A stretch of 64,000 bases of DNA. Origin: Austropuccinia psidii. Taxonomy: Eukaryota > Basidiomycota > Pucciniomycetes > Pucciniales > Sphaerophragmiaceae. The notes below the pieces were generated by a model, which was given only the letters and a program-made list of their open reading frames with translations, had not been told where the DNA came from and did no database searches. Position 1 is the stretch's first letter, and every line of letters starts with the position of its first letter. Shown here one piece after another: positions 48,901-61,499 of this stretch. The position numbers were made by a program, and so were the translations under genes. The stretch covers positions 13,936,564 to 14,000,563 of the forward strand of contig JALGQZ010000009.1 of the NCBI GenBank assembly GCA_023105745.1, in the 5' to 3' direction.

Positions 48901-49532
48901 TAATTATAAAATTAATAAATTAATTATAAAATTAATAAATTAATTATAAAATTAATAAATTAATTATAAAATTAATAAATTAATTATAAAATTAATAAAT
49001 CAATTATAAAATTAATAAATCAATTATAAAATTAATAAATTAATTATAAAATTAATAAATTAATTATAAAATTAATAAATTAATTATAAAATTAATAAAT
49101 TAATTATAAAATTAATAAATTAATTATAAAATTAATAAATTAATTATAAAATTAATAAATTAATTATAAAATTAATAAATTAATTATAAAATTAATAAAT
49201 TAATTATAAAATTAATAAATTAATTATAAAATTAATAAATTAATTATAAAATTAATAAATTAATTATAAAATTAATAAATCAATTATAAAATTAATAAAT
49301 CAATTATAAAATTAATAAATTAATTATAAAATTAATAAATTAATTATAAAATTAATAAATTAATTATAAAATTAATAAATTAATTATAAAATTAATAAAT
49401 TAATTATAAAATTAATAAATTAATAATAAAATTAATAAATTAATTATAAAATTAATCAATGAACTATAAAATTAGTAAATTAATTACAAAATTAATTATA
49501 AAATTAGTAAATTAATTATAAAATTAATAAAT
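42985..49532. repeat. 20-bp AT-only satellite array
   Basis: The unit is TTAATTATAAAATTAATAAA with no G or C. It is repeated about 325 times over 6.5 kb. Units from about 43,700 to 49,440 are nearly identical, with rare single-base variants. The first 700 bp and last 100 bp are more diverged, as expected at the edges of an array kept uniform by unequal exchange. Two 10-bp register changes occur near 44,525 and 44,595. The right edge adjoins a truncated gypsy pol gene. There is no coding capacity. Confidence 0.95.
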
Positions 49533-51073
49533 TAACTACTTCTTAGAGGGATGTGTCTTTGAGGTGATAACAGATTGTACAGCTGTCAAATCACTTTTAA
49601 ACATGAAAACACGCAACAGACATATGCTCAGATGGAAAATAGCCATACAAGAATACAGAGGCAATATGACCATTGCTCATCAGGATGGGAATATTCATAA
49701 TAATGAAGATGGACTAAGAAGATGGCCATTACCAAATAATATTGATGATCCTGCTTATGTGCCAGAAGAAGCTTCACCACAAATTCCAATAGAAGGCATA
49801 AGTGTTACAGACTTGAACACCACCTTCTTTGAAGAAGTCAGAAGTAGCTACACTCAAGATAAGAATTGTAGAATCTTATGCCAATTACTTGGCAAAGACT
49901 TTAAAGACAACTCTCTAATACATGCCTTGGATGAAGTATGGAGACAATCTTATGATGAAGGGAGATTTCACCTACTGGATGGTATAATTTACCACAGACC
50001 CAAGCACACATGTGTCATGACAGTTGTAGACAGGTCATTAATCAATCTAGTACTGAAAGAATGCCATGATAGTCCCTTTTCAGGACATCTGTCTGAAGAA
50101 AGAACAAGAGAGAAAGTAAAGACCTGCATATGGTGGCCAATGTGGCAGAAAGATGTTGCAGAGTATTGCAAAACCTGTGATAGATGCCAAAAGGCAAATA
50201 ACTCCACTGGAAAGAGACTTGGAAATATGATAAAAATCCAAGAACCAAGCAGACCTTGGGAAATTGTCCATATGGATTGGGTAACTGGCCTACCACCAGG
50301 AGGTGACAGAAGCTATAATGCTTGCCTAGTAATTATGGACAGATTCAGTAAAAGCATAATCTTTTTACCATGTCACAAAGATGATACAGCCATGTATACA
50401 GATCTTCTAATATGGAATAGAGTAGTGTCATGGACTGGGATATTTACAAATATCATTAGTGATAGGGATCCCAAATTCACTTCAGCACTATGGACAAATC
50501 TTCACCAATTATTTGGGACTAACCTGTCTTTCTCTACTTCCTACCACCCACAAACTGATGGCCCGGCTGAAAGGATGATCCAAACCTTGGAGGACATGGT
50601 GAGAAGATTTTGTGCATATGGCCTTGAATTCAAAGATTGTGATGGATTTACCCATGATTGGTGTACTCTGTTTCCAGCACTGGAATTAGCATATAAAACA
50701 TCAATCCATGCCAGTACCAATCAGACTCCTGCTATTCTAGAAAAAGGATGGAACCCCAAGTTACCCCAAGATTCCTTGAGGAAAGATTTAATTGAAATAC
50801 ATCCCACAGCTGCTAGCTTCAAAGGAATGCTAGACAAAGCTAGAAAGCATGCAGTAAGGTGCATGGAGGACTCTTTTGCATATGCTAAAGACAAATGCGA
50901 TAAATCACATGCAGCTCCAGATTTCAAAGTGGGGGACCTAGTTCTTGTATCCACCACTAACTTCAATAACATCAAATGAGGTAAAAATTTGAAAGACTCC
51001 TTTGCAGGACCTTTTGTGATTAAGGCCCTCCATGGAGAAAATGCTGTTGAAGTAGAGTTATCTGAAGAACTTA
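49530..51073 (+). pseudogene. Older gypsy element, left part: truncated pol (RNase H end and integrase)
   Basis: Pol sequence starts abruptly at [11 protein letters not shown], inside RNase H, where the satellite ends, and continues through the HHCC zinc finger ([13 protein letters not shown] to CDRCQKANN) and the integrase core ([22 protein letters not shown]). A TGA at 50977-50979 lies where the young copy has GGA. The segment ends at ACTTA (51069-51073), where the younger element inserted; the coding sequence resumes at 61171. All upstream parts of this element are missing. Confidence 0.88.
51069..51073. other. Target site duplication ACTTA, left
   Basis: ACTTA here and at 61171-61175 bracket the young gypsy element. 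The uninterrupted sequence GAAGAACTTAGCAATAAG is seen in the young element's own pol gene (59002-59019), which confirms the join. Confidence 0.92.
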
Positions 51074-52912
51074 TGTGAGCCTTAGAGGTAATTTCATATA
51101 CCCAAAAGACCACAAATATAAAAAATAACATATTAATATAAATAAAATAAATTTATTTATATTATTAAAATAAAAATAAAAAATATAAATATAAAATTAT
51201 ATTAAAAATAAAAAATTAATTATAATTTAAAAATAAAATTACTTTAAATTTTGTAAATATAAAATTACATTTATACTTGAAAAATTTAAGTAAAAATGAA
51301 ATTTTAACAAAATTGTGAAAAAATAAATAAATTTGGAAAAAAGTTAAATAAAATTTATTATAACTTTTTATCCAATAAATAAACATATAAATTTTATTTC
51401 ACCATTGGATTCCTCATAAAAAGTCAGGTGGGGTCACCTCTGAGTGAAATTTTTGTAACTCAACTCTAAATAAGCTTAAATTAAGTTTTTAGTATTTTCA
51501 ATACAAAAGTTGAAAATCCTCAAAACTTTAATTTAATTCACACCACATGTGGTGTTAACCATCAATTTTTGTGTTAAAATTGAGGTGTTGTGTTTAGTTT
51601 AGAAGTTATGAGGAATTGAAGTATTTTCAATTGAATTCAATTGAAATGTCAAAATGTGCGCGTGTATTACATAAGTGAACTTTGATTTACATATGAGGTG
51701 TCAATTATTACTGTATTGTACTGTACAATTGAATTGAATTACATATGTAAATTATAAGTATAATACATGATGAGGAATTAAAGGAAAAAATAAATTGGAA
51801 AGATTAAATTTGGGGGGGAAAAGGAACTCCAGCTCCAAGGGGGAGCTAGACCCCCAAAATCCTTGCTGACAGGCGTGGGATGTCAAAATTCACGCAAAAG
51901 TTCATCACTTTTGGCCTGGAATTGAGTTACAGGGTCTGTGAACTCAATTGATGATGAGGTTTTGATACCAACTGGGGTAGTTTTAGCTGTTGCCAAGAGG
52001 GTAAAACTACCCTTAAGATAAAACAATCATAGTAAAAACAGTTTTAACTGGTTTCTACGCCTCTGACACACATTCTGACGTGTTTTGAAGGCTCTAGGCC
52101 TGGTATTGCTATAGTAATGGCTGATTTAAGGGTCTAAAATGGCTAAAAATGGCTAAAAATGGCTTAAACCAGCCCTTTTTGGTCTAAACCAGGGTTCAAT
52201 GATGCCATAATTGGCTTTTCTGTTGTCAGACTGTTTTTCACGACTGACAAGAGTAAATTTTACTTTTGGAGTAAGAGAATTGATGGCTATAAAAGAATGT
52301 CTTCTTTGCCCCACTTTTCTCTTCATGTTAGAATCTTTTCCTTTTATTAATTAGTTTAAAACTGTTAAACCAATCAATCAAAGATTCCAACCACCACTTT
52401 TAAATCATTTTAATCCTTTTAACCACGTGAAAAAATCATTATAATCATTGTTTGTAACTCTTATAATCATTTTTACCCCTGAACCACCCCAAAAGTGAAT
52501 TAAAGCATCTTTCATCACTGTTAACTTTGTCACTTTGTTTCCAAATTCACTCTGGTCACTTTTGGGCGTGTTTTCTCTTTAATATTCTTTTTAAAGACTT
52601 TGTTCTTTAATTAATTGCTTGCAGTTCTTTGCTCAATTAATTCCAATTGAAATTGCTCTTGAAGAAATTTCTTTTGTAGCCTTAAAATATCTCTTGTAGA
52701 GTATTTTTTGGATAAATTTTTATTGTTGGTAAAACAATAAATTTTTATAATATTATTGTTTTATACTAATAAAGTTATAAACAATAAATTTGGCGTGTTT
52801 TCTCTTAAAAATAATATTTCATATCATTTTTAATTGAATTTTACCTTATACAAATTTTGAGGACAGGAAAAGTACTTGATTTTTAATCAAAGTTTCATAT
52901 CCACACCTTACA
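51074..52912 (+). repeat. 5' LTR of the young gypsy element
   Basis: It starts TGTGAGCCTTAGAGG and ends CCACACCTTACA, 1,839 bp, the same length as the 3' LTR at 59332-61170. Confidence 0.95.
52288..52294 (+). promoter_or_regulatory. TATA box in the 5' LTR
   Basis: TATAAAA lies within GATGGCTATAAAAGAATG and is conserved in all three LTRs (also 60546-60552 and 62704-62710). It probably sets the start of the retroelement transcript. Confidence 0.5.
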
Positions 52913-52914
52913 TT

Positions 52915-52932
52915 TGGGGGCCCAGCCGTGAT
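52915..52932 (+). other. Candidate primer binding site
   Basis: TGGGGGCCCAGCCGTGAT begins two bases after the 5' LTR. The TGG start fits pairing with the CCA end of a tRNA. I cannot name the tRNA, and I found no complementary segment in the LTR that would suggest self-priming. Confidence 0.5.
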
Positions 52933-53113
52933 ATTTTACCTGTGACATATTTTTTACTCTTTTTAAATCTTTTTTTCTTATATTGAAAAATTTAAAAACA
53001 TATAAAAAATACTTATAATCCAAAAAAATCCTTAAAAAATAATTTTTTTCATATTATAAGTGAGGCTTATATTTTTATTTATTTTTTGAAATAACCTTTT
53101 TTTACTTAATTAA

Positions 53114-53350
53114 TTGGCTTTTTCATTAATTTTAGTGTCTGACAACGTGGTAAGACAAGAAAACATTGAAACAGCCTCAACAGTAACCAGCATTATCCCT
53201 GCCAGTACTGTTAATTCTGATCATAATAGTACTGTTATTGTGACTCAAAATAATCAACCTGAACCAATATCTTCTGAATTAATTAACTTGGATATAAGTA
53301 ATACACTTCAGAAAGCCAAAAATTTGGCCAATAGTAAGTTTTTGACGTAA
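53114..53350 (+). other. Short leader frame before gag
   Basis: Open for 78 codons (VSDNVVRQENIETASTVTSI...), in a different frame from gag, ending 33 bases before the gag-pol ATG. It could be an untranslated leader or a small upstream reading frame. There is no family match. Confidence 0.25.
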
Positions 53351-53383
53351 AAATACTATTTTAAGCCTTTTTTAACCATAATT

Positions 53384-56300
53384 ATGCCTTCAACCAGGTC
53401 AGGAGCCAGCTACAACCCCTCAAGCAGCTCCCAAAAAGGTAATAGACGTGATTATGGCAGAGGCCAACCAGGTACAGAAGGAAAAGGGTCAGTTGATGAC
53501 TTCCAAACAACTAAAATGGGTCATTCTGAAGCTGATAATACCATTTTACCTTCAAAAAGAGCTGACACCGCCACAACAAGCCTCTGTGGACATATACAAA
53601 GCCAGCCACAGTGCATACAACAATGCACTCCAATTCAAGGAGTACCAGATCCTTGCAGACCTGTGGAAGAATTGCATGAATTCTTACCTGACAGTAAGAA
53701 AATTCTTGGGCCATCCCAACACTTGCAAATTGCTCAATGGATGGCATCCATTGATGGAGAAGAAAAACATGATGCTTTTGACACTAGAATGGAGGAAAAA
53801 CAACCCTCCACCAGCCAAACCAGTGCCAAAAACAGCCCCAGTGGCCAGCAGCAGCAATTCCAACGTGAAAAAGCAGCCACAAACTCCAAACAAGGGCAAA
53901 GGGAAGGCACCAGCCCCAAAACCTTACAGCCAGGGCTACAGAATCCCAAAGATTCAGCAGGATGCCATGGAAAATGTATTTCAGATGGCCAGAACCATGA
54001 TGGAATTACAGAAGAAGGAGGAAGCCAGATTAAGGTTCCAGAAATGATTTCTGACATATTTGATTCCATCCCAGAGTTGTATAATGCTATAAATGACGTG
54101 AAAAAACATCTTTCTGATAAAAATGACACCATTTGTAACAACATTAAAACAAACAACCTGAGTCTGTGCCAAATTAATGAAACACTTATGTGTTTTGAAA
54201 AAGTTTTGAGAACAATTAAAAATTCCAATAATGATAATTCTTCTAACAATAAAATAAATGAACAATCTGCCATTATTAAAGAATTAACGGATAAATATTC
54301 TAAATTCAATATTGATGACATAATTGAAACAAGAATTAAACAAGCCATAAATATTATCAAGACAGATAACAAGAAAGTCCTTGATGACATTTCAAATTCA
54401 TTTACTGAAGTAAAGACATATACCATTGCCTTGAAAAAGTGTTTTGATGCTTCACAAGAAGAAGTATCAAAATTATCAATGAAATTGAATCAAGTCACTG
54501 CTGATAATACAATACAGACAGAGTTATGGCAAGAACTTACACATAAAGAAGACATGTATAAAATTGAAGTAATAAATGTAATACAAAGCTTCCAACATGA
54601 ATACAGAAATTCCCAAAGGTGTAACAACAGTAAAATGAATGACATTGAACAATTACTGAACACCTTACCAAGAATGTCTACACCTCTAAATCAAAATGAG
54701 GGCACAAGAATTTCAAATCCACAAGTATTGGATCCTGATAATTCACAATTAAAAAATGAATTATCCACTTCTTTTCATAACTTGGAACCATCAATGGGCC
54801 AAGCACTCTTGAAAGAAGTTCCAAAACTTAAAGAATGGCCTCACTTCAGTGGTGAAGGAGAGTATGACCATATGGAATTCATTAGAGGTATTGACATGAT
54901 CAAAGAGGATTTTGAATTACCAGACAGATTGGTAACAGCCAGGTTTAACACCTTGTTTACCAGATCAGCTCACAGATGGTACATCAAAATAAGACAAGCA
55001 CATGGACACCAGAGTTGGACTTGGTGGAAAACCCAAATCATCAACAAATGGGCAAATGATGCTTGGAGGTTTAAAGTTGAAACAGCCTTTGAATCTGCCA
55101 AATTTAATGCTGATAAAGACAAAGCTTTACCATGGTTTTGCCAACAAAAGGACAGATTAACAGCATTATATCCTGACATGTCAGAATTTATGATCCATAG
55201 AAAAATTCTGAGACAATGTGGAGGTGACTTAGAGCATGCTATCAAAAGCAGGACTACTGAACAATCTTCAGCAGAGGATATTATCAATATACTAGAAGAA
55301 GTAACCACCAGAACCAAAATTGGTTCTAGTAGGGTGAATCTTAAAACAAGGTTTAATACACCTTGGAAAGATTCTGTGGACAAAAACCCCAAAGAAAATT
55401 CTAGTAATATTAAATATAAATCTGCAGATACAGTCAGAAAATTCCATATTTGCCAAAGCACCACCCATTTAGCCAATACATGTCCAAAAAGGGGGAAAAT
55501 CAATGAAATTGACATTGAAAAAGAACCAGATGTTGAAAAAGAAGACATAATTGAAGACAATTCAGATGATAAGTCATCCATATTCTCTGAATCTTCAAAA
55601 GATATAGAAAATATCAATGCCACTTTTGACATCATGGAATCTTATTCCCACTTACCACAATTGAGCAATGGTCAAGTTGATTTATCAAAAGTTCAAGATG
55701 CACAACTTATGAAGACAAAACCAAACAGAGGAAAAGGTTATACAGCTGGTAACTCCTGTATAACAGAAGTGGTGATTGACAACAAACCCACCAAACTTTT
55801 GCTTGACCCAGGAGCCTTCTGCTCTTGTGTTGGAAAATCTTTTCTTAAAACTTGTGTACCAAATTTTGAAGACCAATTGTTACCAATTGATGGTATAAAA
55901 TTCAACAGTGCAAGTAACCCAATGAAAGCATTAGGAATCTTTGAGACCAATGTCATATTCCCACACATAAATGGGAATTTAAGGATCACAGTTGAATTTG
56001 TTGTTATGGAAAATTGCTCTAGTACCCATTTTATATTGGGAAATGACTATTTAATCATGTATGGGATAGATTTACATAATAACAAAGACAGATACTTTAC
56101 AATTGGAGACAATAAGCGCCAGAAATTTGCCTTTTTACCCTTTAAAAGACAAATTACAGTAAACAAAGTATCACCAGTCAACTTAGAGTTAGAGAAATTC
56201 AAGTCTGAACAGTTAAATGAGGCTGAAATAAGCCTTCATCTGACTGATAAGCAAGAAAATGAACTTTCTTCCCTTTTGTATGACCACAGAGGAGCATTTG

Positions 56301-59300
56301 CTACAGACAAAGAACCCCTGGGAGCAATTATTGGTCATGAAGTTGACATCATTCTTAACATTGAGAGGCCTTATCCACCACTCTTAAGAAGACCTGCTTA
56401 TCCAGCAAGTCCAAAATCAAGAGAAGCTCTAGAAATTCATATCAAAGAACTTCTAGACCTTGGTGTAATAAGAAAAGTAGGCCACAATGAGGAAGTAGAA
56501 ATAACTACACCAGTCATAGTGGCGTGGCATAATGGAAAATCCAGAATGGTTGGGGACTTTAGAGCTCTGAACACTTACACTGTTCCAGACAGATACCCAA
56601 TACCAAAAATCCAAATTGCCCTTACTCAAATATCTCAAGCAGTGTATATAACCACTATGGATGCCCTTAAAGGATTCCATCAAAATGTAGTAACACCAAG
56701 AGCAAGAAAATACTTGAGAATTATTGTTCATTGTGGAGTGTATGAATACTTAAGGATGCCCTTTGGTATCAAAAATGCACCTTCACACTTCCAAAGAATG
56801 ATGAATGAAATCTTCCCTGAAGAACTCTCAGAGGGATGGTTAATCATTTACATTGATGACATTATTATCTGTTCAAAGACTTGGGAGGAGCACATGTACA
56901 GATTATCAAGAGTTTTGACAAAAATCCAATCAGTAAACATGAAAATCTCCTTGAAGAAATGTCATTTTTGATTTAAAGAACTTAAGGCACTAGGACATGT
57001 TGTATCTGGTTTGTCCCTTGGAATTGATAAAAACAAAGTTGCAGCAGTATTGTTAAAACCCATGCCTCAGAATAAGAAGGAAATTCAGTCATTCTTAGGT
57101 TTTGCAGGATATTACAGGCAACACATTAAAGACTTTGCATCCATAGCAAGACCACTTTATAAGTTGTGTGACAAAGACACAGTATTTGAGATGACTGTTG
57201 ACAGAGTCAAAGCTTTTGAGTCTCTAAGAGAAGCATTGACCACTGCTCCACTCTTACTGATGCCAGACTTTAAGCTGCCCTTTAAGCTTTATATTGATGC
57301 ATCAGGAGATGGGCTAGGTGCTGCACTTCACCAAGTTCAGATTATAAATGATAAACCTGTAGAAGGACCCATATGTTTCATATCTAGGCAAATCAAACCA
57401 ACTGAAGCCAGATATGGAGCAAGTCAGATGGAGTGTTTATGCCTTGTTTGGGCTCTAGAAAAGCTAAATTACTTTCTAGAAGGATGTGTCTTTGAAGTAA
57501 TAACAGATTGTACCGCTGTTAAATCACTTCTGAACATGAAAACACCCAACAGACACATGCTTAGATGGCAAATAGCCATACAAGAATATAGGGGCAATAT
57601 GACTATTGTTCACAAAGATGGCAATATTCATAAAAATGCAGATGGACTAAGCAGATGGCCATTACCAAATGATATTGATAATCCTGCTTATGTACCAGAA
57701 GAAGCCTCCCCACAAATTCCAATAGAAGGGATAAGTGTTACAGACTTAGACACCACCTTCTTTGAAGAAGTCAGAAACAGTTACACTCAAGATAAGAATT
57801 GTAGCATCTTATGCCAATTACTTAACAAGGACTGTAAGGACAACTCTTTAACACATGCCTTGGATGAAGTATGGAAAAAATCTTATGATGAAGGAAGATT
57901 TCACCTACTAGATGGTATAATTTACCACAGAACCAAGCACACATGTGTCATGACAGTTGTAGACAGGTCATTAATCAATCTTGTACTGAAAGAATGCCAT
58001 GATAGTCCCTTTTCAGGACATCTTTCTGAGGACAGAACAAGAGAGAAAGTAAAGACCTGCATATGGTGGCCAATGTGGCAAAAAGATGTTGCAGAATATT
58101 GCAAAACCTGTGACAGATGCCAAAAGGCAAATAAATCCACTGGCAAAAGACTTGGAAATATGATGAAAATCCAAGAACCAAACAGACCTTGGGAAATTGT
58201 CCATATGGATTGGGTAACTTGCCTACCACCAGGAGGTGACAGGAGCTATAATGCTTGCCTAGTAATTGTGGACAGATTCAGTAAAACTCCAATCTTTTTA
58301 CCATGTCACAAAGATGATACAGCCATGGATACAGCTCTTCTGATATGGAATAGAGTAGTGTCATGGACTGGGATATTTACAAATATCATCAGTGATAGAG
58401 ATCCCAAATTCACTTCAGCTCTATGGACAAATCTTCACCAATTATTTGGCACAAAACTGTCTTTCTCTACAGCCTACCACCCACAAACTGATGGTCTGGC
58501 TGAAAGAATGATCCAAACCTTAGAGGACATTGTGAGAAGATTTTGTGCATATGGCCTTGAATTCAAAGATTGTGATGGATTTACCCATGATTGGTGTACT
58601 CTGTTACCAGCACTGGAATTAGCATATAAAACATCAATCCATTCCAGTACCAATCAGACTCCTGCTATTCCAGAAAAAGGATGGAACCCCAAGTTACCCC
58701 AAGATTCCTTGAGGAAAGACTTAATTGAAATACATCCCACAGCTGCTAGCTTCAAAGGAATGCTAGACAAAGCTAGAAAGCATGCAGTGAGATGCATGGA
58801 GGACTCTTTTGCATATGCTAAAGACAAATGGGATAAATCTCATGCAACTCCAGATTTCAAAGTGGGGGACCTAGTTCTTGTATCCACCACTAACTTCAAT
58901 AACATCAAAGGATGTAAAAAGTTAAAAGACTCCTTTGCAGGACCTTTTGTGATTAAGGCCCTCCATGGAGAAAATGCTGTTGAAGTAAAGTTATCTGAAG
59001 AACTTAGCAATAAGCACCCTACATTTCCAGTAAGCTTGATAAAGCCATACAAATCTAGTGATGCTGAGAAATTTCCCTTGAGGAATAAGATTCCCCAAGT
59101 TATACCTCCTATTGAGACATCTGGTACTAAGAAAATAACCAAAGTTCTTAAAGAAAGGAAATTAAGAACCAAGAAAGTAAGGGAATACCTTGTTAGGTAC
59201 AGTGACCCAACTTGTGAAGATGAATGGTTAGAAGAGAAAGATATACCAGAAGCCACCAAACTCCTGAGGAGATTCAGACACACTAGAAACACCAATATTA

Positions 59301-59308
59301 CAAAGTAA
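53384..59308 (+). CDS. Gag-Pol polyprotein of the young chromovirus, with one in-frame TGA
   Basis: This is a single frame of 1,974 codons with one stop (TGA 56969-56971, codon 1196), directly after the RT motif LKKCHF. Domains in order are: Gln/Ser-rich and coiled-coil Gag; a retrotransposon-gag fold at residues about 475-650; a zinc-knuckle remnant [14 protein letters not shown] near 687, whose first Cys is Phe; protease DPGAFCSC (D808); reverse transcriptase with YIDD (1156-1159); RNase H ([20 protein letters not shown]); integrase HHCC finger and DD35E triad D1609, D1671, E1707; and a C-terminal chromodomain ([20 protein letters not shown]). Chromodomains steer integration toward marked chromatin. 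The start is the first ATG after the leader. The stop would separate RT from RNase H and integrase unless it is read through. Confidence 0.9.
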
Positions 59309-59319
59309 TATTCTTTTTT

Positions 59320-59331
59320 AGGGGGAGGGAA
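59320..59331 (+). other. Polypurine tract
   Basis: AGGGGGAGGGAA lies directly before the 3' LTR. The older copy has the same feature before 61500. It primes plus-strand DNA synthesis. Confidence 0.8.
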
Positions 59332-61170
59332 TGTGAGCCTTAGAGGTAATTTCATATACCCAAAAGACCACAAATATAAAAAATAACATATTAATATAAA
59401 TAAAATAAATTTATTTATATTATTAAAATAAAAATAAAAAATATAAATATAAAATTATATTAAAAATAAAAAATCAATTATAATTTAAAAATAAAATTAC
59501 TTTAAATTTTGTAAATATAAAATTACATTTATACTTGAAAAATTTAAGTAAAAATGAAATTTTAACAAAATTGTGAAAAAATAAATAAATTTGGAAAAAA
59601 GTTAAATAAAATTTATTATAACTTTTTATCCAATAAATAAACATATAAATTTTATTTCACCATTGGATTCCTCATAAAAAATCAGGTGGGGTCACCTCTG
59701 AGTGAAATTTTTGTAACTCAACTCTAAATAAGCTTAAATTAAGTTTTTAGTATTTTCAATACAAAAGTTGAAAATCCTCAAAACTTTAATTTAATTCACA
59801 CCACATGTGGTGTTAACCATCAATTTTTGTGTTAAAATTGAGGTGTTGTGTTTAGTTTAGAAGTTATGAGGAATTGAAGTATTTTCAATTGAATTCAATT
59901 GAAATGTCAAAATGTGCGCGTGTATTACATAAGTGAACTTTGATTTACATATGAGGTGTCAATTATTACTGTATTGTACTGTACAATTGAATTGAATTAC
60001 ATATGTAAATTATAAGTATAATACATGATGAGGAATTAAAGGAAAAAATAAATTGGAAAGATTAAATTTGGGGGGGAAAAGGAACTCCAGCTCCAAGGGG
60101 GAGCTAGACCCCCAAAATCCTTGCTGACAGGCGTGGGATGTCAAAATTCACGCAAAAGTTCATCACTTTTGGCCTGGAATTGAGTTACAGGGTCTGTGAA
60201 CTCAATTGATGATGAGGTTTTGATACCAACTGGGGTAGTTTTGGCTGTTGCCAAGAGGGTAAAACTACCCTTAAGATAAAACAATCATAGTAAAAACAGT
60301 TTTAACTGGTTTCTACGCCTCTGACACACATTCTGACGTGTTTTGAAGGCTCTAGGCCTGGTATTGCTATAGTAATGGCTGATTTAAGGGTCTAAAATGG
60401 CTAAAAATGGCTAAAAATGGCTTAAACCAGCCCTTTTTGGTCTAAACCAGGGTTCAATGATGCCATAATTGGCTTTTCTGTTGTCAGACTGTTTTTCACG
60501 ACTGACAAGAGTAAATTTTACTTTTGGAGTAAGAGAATTGATGGCTATAAAAGAATGTCTTCTTTGCCCCACTTTTCTCTTCATGTTAGAATCTTTTCCT
60601 TTTATTAATTAGTTTAAAACTGTTAAACCAATCAATCAAAGATTCCAACCACCACTTTTAAATCATTTTAATCCTTTTAACCACGTGAAAAAATCATTAT
60701 AATCATTGTTTGTAACTCTTATAATCATTTTTACCCCTGAACCACCCCAAAAGTGAATTAAAGCATCTTTCATCACTGTTAACTTTGTCACTTTGTTTCC
60801 AAATTCACTCTGGTCACTTTTGGGCGTGTTTTCTCTTTAATATTCTTTTTAAAGACTTTGTTCTTTAATTAATTGCTTGCAGTTCTTTGCTCAATTAATT
60901 CCAATTGAAATTGCTCTTGAAGAAATTTCTTTTGTAGCCTTAAAATATCTCTTGTAGAGTATTTTTTGGATAAATTTTTATTGTTGGTAAAACAATAAAT
61001 TTTTATAATATTATTGTTTTATACTAATAAAGTTATAAACAATAAATTTGGCGTGTTTTCTCTTAAAAATAATATTTCATATCATTTTTAATTGAATTTT
61101 ACCTTATACAAATTTTGAGGACAGGAAAAGTACTTGATTTTTAATCAAAGTTTCATATCCACACCTTACA
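59332..61170 (+). repeat. 3' LTR of the young gypsy element
   Basis: 1,839 bp and nearly identical to the 5' LTR. The differences I saw correspond to positions 51208/59466, 51423/59681 and 51988/60246 (approximate). Confidence 0.95.
60546..60552 (+). promoter_or_regulatory. TATA box in the 3' LTR
   Basis: TATAAAA at the same LTR offset as in the 5' LTR. From here it would direct transcription outward into the older element. Confidence 0.45.
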
Positions 61171-61477
61171 ACTTAGCAATAAGCACCCTACATTTCCAGT
61201 GAGCTTGATAAAGCCATATAAATCTAGTGATACTGAGAAATTTCCCTTGAGGAATAAGATTCCCCAAGTTATACCTTCTATTGAGACATCTGGTACCAAG
61301 AAAATTGCCAAAGTTCTTAAAGAAAGAAAATTAAGAACCAAAAAAGTAAGGGAATACCGTGTTAGGTACAGTGACCCAACTTGTGAAGATGAATGGTTAC
61401 AAGAAAAAGATATACCAGAAGCTACCAAACTCCTCAGGAGATTCAGAAACACTAGAAACACCAATATTACAAAGTAA
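61171..61477 (+). pseudogene. Older gypsy element, right part: end of pol with chromodomain
   Basis: It starts with the second ACTTA and continues the older pol gene: [16 protein letters not shown], then [20 protein letters not shown] and the end NTNITK. It corresponds to the final 100 codons of the young copy with a few changes, for example YLVRY to YRVRY. A polypurine tract follows at 61488-61499. Confidence 0.9.
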
Positions 61478-61499
61478 TATTCTTTTCAGGGGGAGGGAA

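Larger units (their letters stand above)
51074..61170 (+). mobile_element. Young chromodomain Ty3/gypsy retrotransposon (chromovirus), nearly complete
   Basis: The element is 10,097 bp, with LTRs of 1,839 bp each (TGTGAG...CTTACA), a primer-binding-site candidate, gag-pol, a polypurine tract and a 5-bp target duplication. I noticed only three differences between the LTRs by eye, so it is a recent insertion. It sits inside the coding region of an older copy of the same family. One in-frame TGA interrupts gag-pol. Confidence 0.95.

Noticed and set aside
42985..49532. CRISPR-like array
   Set aside because: Units are contiguous with no spacers, purely AT, and the context is eukaryotic.
53448..54047. 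Separate 199-codon frame in gag
   Set aside because: Overlaps gag in another frame and reads gag-like words ([24 protein letters not shown]). It may reflect an ancestral frame or an old frameshift in gag, but I cannot show that it is translated.
53734..54426. 230-codon minus-strand frame in gag
   Set aside because: Antisense shadow; no start or family features.
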